Assembly (NCBI RefSeq): GCF_001039355.2
Contig: NW_019775436.1
Span: 349,617-413,616 of the forward strand
From: Lingula anatina
Taxonomy: Eukaryota > Brachiopoda > Lingulata > Lingulida > Lingulidae
Reading direction: 5' to 3'
Length of the DNA stretch: 64,000 nucleotides
Shown: piece after piece, positions 60,198-64,000 of the stretch
Layout of the letters: every line of letters begins with the position of its first letter
Numbering within the stretch: position 1 is the first letter of the stretch
Notes under the pieces: model-generated
What the model was told of the DNA's origin: nothing
What the model saw: only the letters and a program-made list of their open reading frames with translations
Database searches by the model: none
Translations under genes and position numbers: made by a program

Positions 60198-62901
60198 AGC
60201 AGTTATGTCTTTTTCAAGTTTGTCCATGTGTATCCTTGAATACATCTGAGTAACTCCATACACATGTTCACATGATATTTTTTTGCGCACAAACATGTAA
60301 AACTACCAGTCAATACTGAAAAGGAGGATATTAACATAATTGAAACCAGGGAACTTGCGTGTTCTTAATCACAGGATATAAATTGAAAAGGTTATACAAG
60401 GATATGGGGAGCAGGACTCATCCATGTTGCATTAAATGGCCTAGGCAGGACTCTGACAATAAAAAGGACAAGGAAATCACAGAATGAGGCATTGCAGCAT
60501 GAATGGATAATGATGTTTGGCTAATGGCCCCCTATGTACTTTATAGCACAGGAGACGTTATGCACAACCATAGCACAGACAGAACATTGACACTACTTTA
60601 GTGTGTCTCTTTGTGTATTATAAAAGTACTGGAGGCGATGTACTGTTAAAGTATTGGAGGTATTTTGTTACAGGTGTACATGTAGAATGTTGACACTGCT
60701 GTCACGACTCCTTGTGTACTGTTATGTGCTTAGAAATTTCCAAATTATAAAATGATTGGAAGAAACTGTTTAAAATTTGCAGGTAATTACTGTGTTTAAA
60801 AAAAAGGGAGGAAAATTGTTTCATTTGGTACTGGCTGTGCTTTTTTATCAAAATGTTTTGCCTTGTCAATATTCCTGCCTCTCTAGACTGTTTGCCCATG
60901 ACATTTCAATTACTGTTGTATAACTCTCGTTTAAGATAAGGAGTCTGTATTTATTATGTCTTTAGACTCATTGTTTTGACTGAAGTTGGCATCTTGGAAC
61001 ACAGATTACATGATGCCCCGAAGAATGTGTTGTTCTGCTTTCAGACAATTTTGTCTGATTTTCTAGATGGCAAGAAAAACCACTGAATCCTTGTCTTTAC
61101 ATTCTGCTGAGTTCAATGACTTCTTCGTATTGTTAAAAGAGGCTCATGTCTGTTTGATGTATGTGGGAAATGTGAAGGTGAAAAATCAATGTTTGCTGTT
61201 TGTTATTTTGGTTCAGGCAGTGATGTGGTTTTTTTCCAGCATGCAAAGTTATATTTGGTTTAGGACAAAAAAAATAAATAAAATGTGTGAACATGTGCAG
61301 CAATATATCATTGATTTGGTTGAAAATACGGATTTGATTAAAATCAGGGAAGGGTATGTTGAACTTGTATGTTTGAAATTAATAAATGTTTTCGGTTTGA
61401 AAGAAAGAAGCTTATATTTAACCAAACCCATTTTCAGCATTTATGCTCAAGCTTACATACTGCCTTTTATTTTTTAAATTATTTTTGCAAATAAGTATCA
61501 ATTTTGTTTTTGCGCCTTTCAGTGGAGTGAGGGCTGCGCTGCCATCTTATCTCCACACGGGGCCACCAATATTGCTGAACCCAGAGAGAGTGGTGCCACA
61601 CTACCAGTCGAGCAGGTGAGGAGGATAATTAATGTGTCGTGTCTGAACCACATAGTGTAATAAGATTTACATTTAAGTCATGCTGCTATATGCAAACACA
61701 GTATGTCTAGGAATTTGATGCCGTCTGTTTTTGGCTGCAATGAAGTTTTAGTTGTATTACCCTCTCTTCTTAATGGAAAATATATTTGATTTTTTGTTCA
61801 TTGTGTCATCAGTGATACCGCCAGATTTGCTGTCTTGTGCAAATAACAAGACTGTTGAAAAATGAGCAAGTGATGAGAATTTTCATTTACTGTCTAGTTG
61901 AAGAAGATATGAATTTGAAAAAGTGCACTGGCATTTTTTGAGCAATGCATGATAAATAAGTAAATAAAAAAACTGCATTTTCCTGTGGAAAGGGCCATAT
62001 AGTAGGTTTACCCAATTAACATTAAAAATGCATTTAAAAAAACTTGAAACCTACTGATGGGGCAAAACTCCTTTAAGATTCCTTAATATCTGATCAGGTA
62101 TGAGCCCCACTTTGCCCCCAATGTGTCCTTGGCACCCCTGGCCAAGAAAAAGGAAGACGAAGAGGGGGAAGAAAAACTGGTGAAAGAGGAAGAAAAAGAT
62201 GGAGATCTGGCCCTGTCAACAACAGATACTGATGACTCAGCAGTTTCAGGTGAGTAGTACAGGAACTGTGATTGATTTTATGAATTATTTTTTATAACTC
62301 AGTGTTGTGACAAAAAGGTTAAAATGCAGACTCCCAGTAGTGAATAGGTGTCGGTTTAAGTTACATTTTTTTTTAACCATTTTCAGTTTTTTCATGTATT
62401 ATCTTTTAACTTCTTGTTGGGGGGTTTGGAGATGCAAAGTAACATATATTATTATTTAAAAAGAAACAAAGAAATGTCCCACTATGTGAATCTGTGAATA
62501 AAATTCAAAAATGAAGATCATGATAATTCATTTTGAAAAATTAACCCCAAAAGGTTAGTTTTACCTAATTTTATGAAACATCATCATTTTAGGCATAATT
62601 AGCTATAATCCGAACAGTAAAATTGGGGACCAATTAAACATTCAATTATTAATATTTCAATAAAAAGACTACTTTATCTTCACAAATAGAGCCATCAACC
62701 CCAACAGAGACTGGGGATAGGCGAGTGACCACAATGGAAACATTTGAGAGCTCTTTAGAGAGGGAGGTAGAAATGATGAAGAAGGCGCTGGATGGGGAAG
62801 TCACCAATAAAGAAAAGTATTTAGAAGAGTTTGAGGAGATACATAAAAAGATGGAGACTGATTTTAGTTCTGCATTGGAGAGCAAAAAGAGACTTCAACA
62901 G
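37433..62901 (+). CDS. SKI: SKI/SnoN proto-oncogene homologue, span visible in window (3' end missing)
   Basis: Five exons (37433-38344, 59902-60107, 61523-61615, 62098-62249, 62690-62901) join in frame to 525 codons. In order: an N-terminal motif (SLSGP, residues 27-31), the Dachshund-homology domain (about 103-190), the SMAD4-binding SAND-like zinc domain (about 205-275), the MSAFRPWSP motif, an [10 protein letters not shown] block, an acidic linker, and the start of the coiled coil. Every block has its counterpart in the same order in vertebrate SKI. SKI proteins sit in the nucleus, bind SMAD2/3-SMAD4 and recruit NCoR/HDAC to repress TGF-beta/BMP targets. Vertebrate SKI is about 730 residues, so roughly 200 coiled-coil residues should lie beyond 64000. 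Whether it is pro-orthologous to both SKI and SKIL cannot be decided here. Confidence 0.94.
38474..38615 (+). mobile_element. Partial MITE, GGGTAGCGC family
   Basis: aatgctaaaactgac..., a gttttagccaaatt-type block and the end gctagtgctaccc match 50516-50664. The left terminal repeat is absent, so this copy is truncated. Confidence 0.65.
39517..40062. mobile_element. 546-bp foldback element with ~145-bp inverted arms (Harbinger-like)
   Basis: The left arm starts gagcgcattctcaacgaatt at 39517 and runs to about 39661. The right arm, about 39910-40062, is its reverse complement with few mismatches and a 10-11 bp insertion. TTA at 39514-39516 and 40063-40065 is a perfect target duplication, as in PIF/Harbinger elements. 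The centre contains ATGGCGGCTGAAGGCGATCG and a short basic reading frame ([14 protein letters not shown]) that is soon stopped. It is faintly like the start of a transposase but cannot be assigned. Confidence 0.88.
42682..42699. repeat. Poly-C tract
   Basis: 18 consecutive C. Similar tracts in this window are at 38892-38907, 52674-52687, 58308-58327 and 59093-59106. Confidence 0.97.
43589..43729. mobile_element. MITE, TA-flanked, CCCTCTACCAGGG family, divergent full copy
   Basis: The left terminus taccctttaccagggctgta (43591-43610) is the inverted counterpart of the right terminus ctgtggctctggtagagggta (43707-43727). TA lies at each edge. The inner ctagagacatatctgtgaat links it to 1228-1317 and 10437-10555. 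It lies in SKI intron 1. Confidence 0.78.
47440..47479. repeat. (CT)n microsatellite
   Basis: An uninterrupted CT run in SKI intron 1. Confidence 0.97.
49155..49216. repeat. Compound microsatellite (CT)(CA)
   Basis: A CT run switching directly to a CA run, about 62 bp in total. Confidence 0.97.
50495..50664. mobile_element. MITE, GGGTAGCGC family, full copy
   Basis: The left end gggtagcgc at 50495 pairs with the right end gcgctaccc at 50656-50664. The interior (aatgctaaaactgac, gttttaggcaaattt) is shared with 38474-38615. It is about 170 bp and non-coding. The target duplication is unclear. Confidence 0.7.
51198..51234. repeat. Perfect 16-bp hairpin
   Basis: Arm atatataactggtcag (51198-51213), loop gtgta, then the exact reverse complement (51219-51234). 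It would form a 16-bp stem. It is too short for a usual microRNA precursor. Confidence 0.9.
51527..51594. repeat. 34-bp tandem duplication
   Basis: ctgattccacagagttggac through cccagctaata is repeated twice without change (51527-51560 and 51561-51594). Confidence 0.93.
54446..54489. repeat. (GT)n microsatellite
   Basis: About 21 GT units. The Cys-Val run in the overlapping frame is an artefact of this tract. Confidence 0.97.
56986..57165. mobile_element. MITE with GGGCTTGACATT-type inverted ends
   Basis: The left agtgcttgacactcaac is inverted against the right ttaatgtcaagccctgag. It is flanked by agaagca (left) and agaagta (right), a possible imperfect target duplication. Inner blocks actggccca and gggccagtg are also inverted to each other. 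It is about 180 bp and non-coding. Confidence 0.65.
59558..59766. mobile_element. MITE, GGGCGCATTCCC family, copy A
   Basis: The left end gggcgcattcccatagattt and the right end taatctctgggaatgggg are inverted. The interior is about 90 percent alike to 63128-63342 by eye (agtctcactagattact, ccgtcccgc, ctgacagctatttagcg). CATAG lies on both sides. Confidence 0.82.
59902..60107 (+). CDS. SKI: SKI homologue, exon 2 (FRPWSP motif)
   Basis: The acceptor follows a long T tract (ttttctcaacag) and the donor is AG|GTAAGC. It starts in phase 0, exactly continuing exon 1. It codes [16 protein letters not shown]..., [26 protein letters not shown] and [12 protein letters not shown] and SAFRPWSP followed by PALIR/PALMR are SKI family signatures. 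Confidence 0.94.
60108..61522 (+). other. SKI-like intron 2
   Basis: 1.4 kb. The only long frame (61067-61477) runs up to exon 3 but has no recognisable domain and lies outside the spliced frame. Confidence 0.8.
60144..60196. repeat. (CT)n microsatellite
   Basis: A CT run starting 37 bp after the exon 2 donor. Confidence 0.95.
61523..61615 (+). CDS. SKI: SKI homologue, exon 3
   Basis: 93 nt, with acceptor tgcgcctttcag and donor AG|GTGAGG. It codes [20 protein letters not shown] and [11 protein letters not shown]. It links exon 2 and exon 4 in phase (1 in, 2 out). No named domain is present. It lies between the PALMR and APNVSLAP blocks, where vertebrate SKI has a variable linker. Confidence 0.88.
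61616..62097 (+). other. SKI-like intron 3
   Basis: 482 bp, AT-rich, nothing else seen. Confidence 0.85.
62098..62249 (+). CDS. SKI: SKI homologue, exon 4 (APNVSLAP block, acidic linker)
   Basis: The acceptor is tgatcag and the donor is CAG|GTGAGT. It codes [20 protein letters not shown], then [18 protein letters not shown] and a Ser/Thr/Asp end. FAPNVSLAP corresponds to vertebrate SKI VAPNVALAP. The acidic, charged stretch is probably disordered. Confidence 0.92.
62250..62689 (+). other. SKI-like intron 4
   Basis: 440 bp, AT-rich, no other feature seen. Confidence 0.85.
62690..62901 (+). CDS. SKI: SKI homologue, exon 5 (start of coiled coil)
   Basis: The acceptor is ttcacaaatag and the donor is CAG|GTAACT, leaving phase 0. 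It codes [12 protein letters not shown], then [39 protein letters not shown] and [11 protein letters not shown]. This matches the start of the SKI C-terminal tropomyosin-like coiled coil used for homodimers and SnoN heterodimers. The next exon should follow beyond 64000. Confidence 0.93.
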
Positions 62902-63127
62902 GTAACTTATTTTATCACACAGTTTTAAATGTTTAATATATAAAAAAAGGAAAACCATAGGATAACAATTACTTGGTTTCCCAAAATCAACCCTGTTTCC
63001 CAAAAACTAATCATTTATATGGTCTTTCATTTGGTTTGAGGCTTACACATGACTAATTACACCAAAAATGACCAAAAAAAGCCTTAGAAATCTAAGTTCT
63101 TCTGTACTGAACACTACATTATACTTA

Positions 63128-63342
63128 GGCTCTATTCCCATAGATTTTAGATCGATCTATCCCCACGGGGAGTCTCACTAGATTACTTTCAGATAATCCG
63201 ACTTAAATGTCCGTCCCGCCTACTACAAGCTGTAAGGGGGTAATTAACTTTCGTGTCAGCCCGGCTGACAGCTATTTAGCGCGAACCCCCAGGGAGTTAG
63301 GTCGATCTAAAGTAGGTCGATCTAATCTATGGAAATGGGGTG
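63128..63342. mobile_element. MITE, GGGCGCATTCCC family, copy B
   Basis: The left end ggctctattcccatagattt and the right end taatctatggaaatggggtg are inverted. It shares its whole interior with copy A at 59558-59766. Confidence 0.82.
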
Positions 63343-63345
63343 TAA

Positions 63346-63549
63346 GAGTGCATTCAGAACAGATGATCCGTGGACTTACTGATCCGCCTTCTAAATATGG
63401 CTGACCCCACTTAAAAAGCCACTCATTTCCTGATGGTCTCCCCGCCTCCACACTTGCCATTAAATGGATTAAATCTCAGCTCTGAGATTGAATTGGTAGG
63501 ACCCTGCAGCGACAGCACGCGTAGAGAATCATTTGTTCTGAATATGCTC
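63346..63549. mobile_element. MITE, GAGYGCATTC family (relative of 39517 element)
   Basis: The left end gagtgcattcagaacagatg and the right end, reversed, gagcatattcagaacaaatg, match. TAA and TTA border it (both fit TWA but are not identical). The inner gatggtctccccgcctccac resembles atagtctctccgcctcccca of the 39517 element, so the two are related. Confidence 0.72.
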
Positions 63550-64000
63550 TTAGACTACTTTAAAGCTTACAATGGGTGTTATTTTCTTGAAAATTACAAC
63601 CCTTTTTTCTTCAGCCACCAAGATATAACAAATTCAAAATCATGGACAAATTACAAACTTTCTCATTTTTCAGCCATTCTTGAGACTAGTGAACAGTAAA
63701 ACTAACATAGGTGAAATTAGCAGTTGGAAAATGAAAAATTGGGTTTATACTATAAATTATAGGTCATAGTTTTCCTGTGTGATAAAGGTGATAATTAGTT
63801 TCCAAGAAAATTCCTTTCTTTTCTCTCTCTTTAAGGGTGTAACATGCATATTGCAAGTCTTTAGCCCACAGGTAAAAATGAATATGACGTCAAAGACATA
63901 TTTCCAACAAATTCTAGTTAGTTGTTTTGCAGAAAAGAAAAAGGAAATGTGTGATTGAATGTGCAACCTCTACGTCATGCTACTGTAAATCCCCTTTTTG

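Larger units (their letters stand above)
62902..64000 (+). other. SKI-like intron 5 (partial)
   Basis: The intron runs off the window. It contains two MITEs placed end to end (63128-63342 and 63346-63549). No coding exon was found before 64000. Confidence 0.75.

Noticed and set aside
61067-61477. 136-residue frame just before SKI exon 3
   Set aside because: Ends inside the intron, is not in phase with the spliced gene, and has no recognisable domain.
1-64000. CRISPR, operon, phage or toxin system
   Set aside because: Spliced animal genes, a eukaryotic tRNA and eukaryotic transposons; no array or bacterial-type gene cluster was seen.

Overview
The window is nuclear DNA of an animal, most likely a marine invertebrate bilaterian. 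It is AT-rich and gene-sparse, with long introns, GT-AG exons, a nuclear tRNA gene, many CT/GA/GT microsatellites, poly-C tracts and short non-autonomous DNA transposons. The phylum cannot be fixed from the sequence; a mollusc, brachiopod, annelid or non-vertebrate deuterostome would all fit.

Layout, left to right. Positions 1-270 hold a decayed Tc1/mariner transposase. Positions 1947-3565 are one long coding exon of an unrecognised beta-sandwich (FN3-like) repeat protein whose last three modules are exact 324-bp tandem units. Positions 3.6-15.4 kb carry no protein gene that I can support. This stretch contains a tRNA-Cys(GCA) gene at 7938-8009, an assembly gap of 25 N inside a ~500-bp tandem repeat, and several miniature transposons (MITEs).

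Positions 15404-32699 (+) are a complete six-exon gene for a SAND + SAM domain protein, the SAMD11 homologue. The six exons join in frame to 579 residues. 4.7 kb downstream, on the same strand, starts a SKI/SnoN homologue (37433 to past the right edge). Exon 1 carries the degron-like N-terminus, the Dachshund-homology domain and the SMAD4-binding SAND-like domain. A 21.6-kb intron follows, then exons 2-5 at 59902-62901 lead into the C-terminal coiled coil, whose remainder lies beyond the window.

How the genes may relate: both full genes encode nuclear transcriptional co-repressor types. SAMD11 relatives act with Polycomb PRC1 through the SAM domain, and here the protein also carries a PVDLS CtBP-type motif. 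SKI recruits HDAC/NCoR to SMAD complexes in TGF-beta/BMP signalling. Human SAMD11 and SKI both lie in 1p36.33, so their direct tandem adjacency here suggests old linkage. The rest of the window is mostly introns and intergenic DNA littered with MITEs, several of which look PIF/Harbinger-like (TTA target duplications and a shared terminal core). I found no CRISPR, operon or phage-like structure and no clear wholly new system. The most notable items are the SAMD11-SKI pairing, the motifs in the SAMD11 homologue and the related MITE families.
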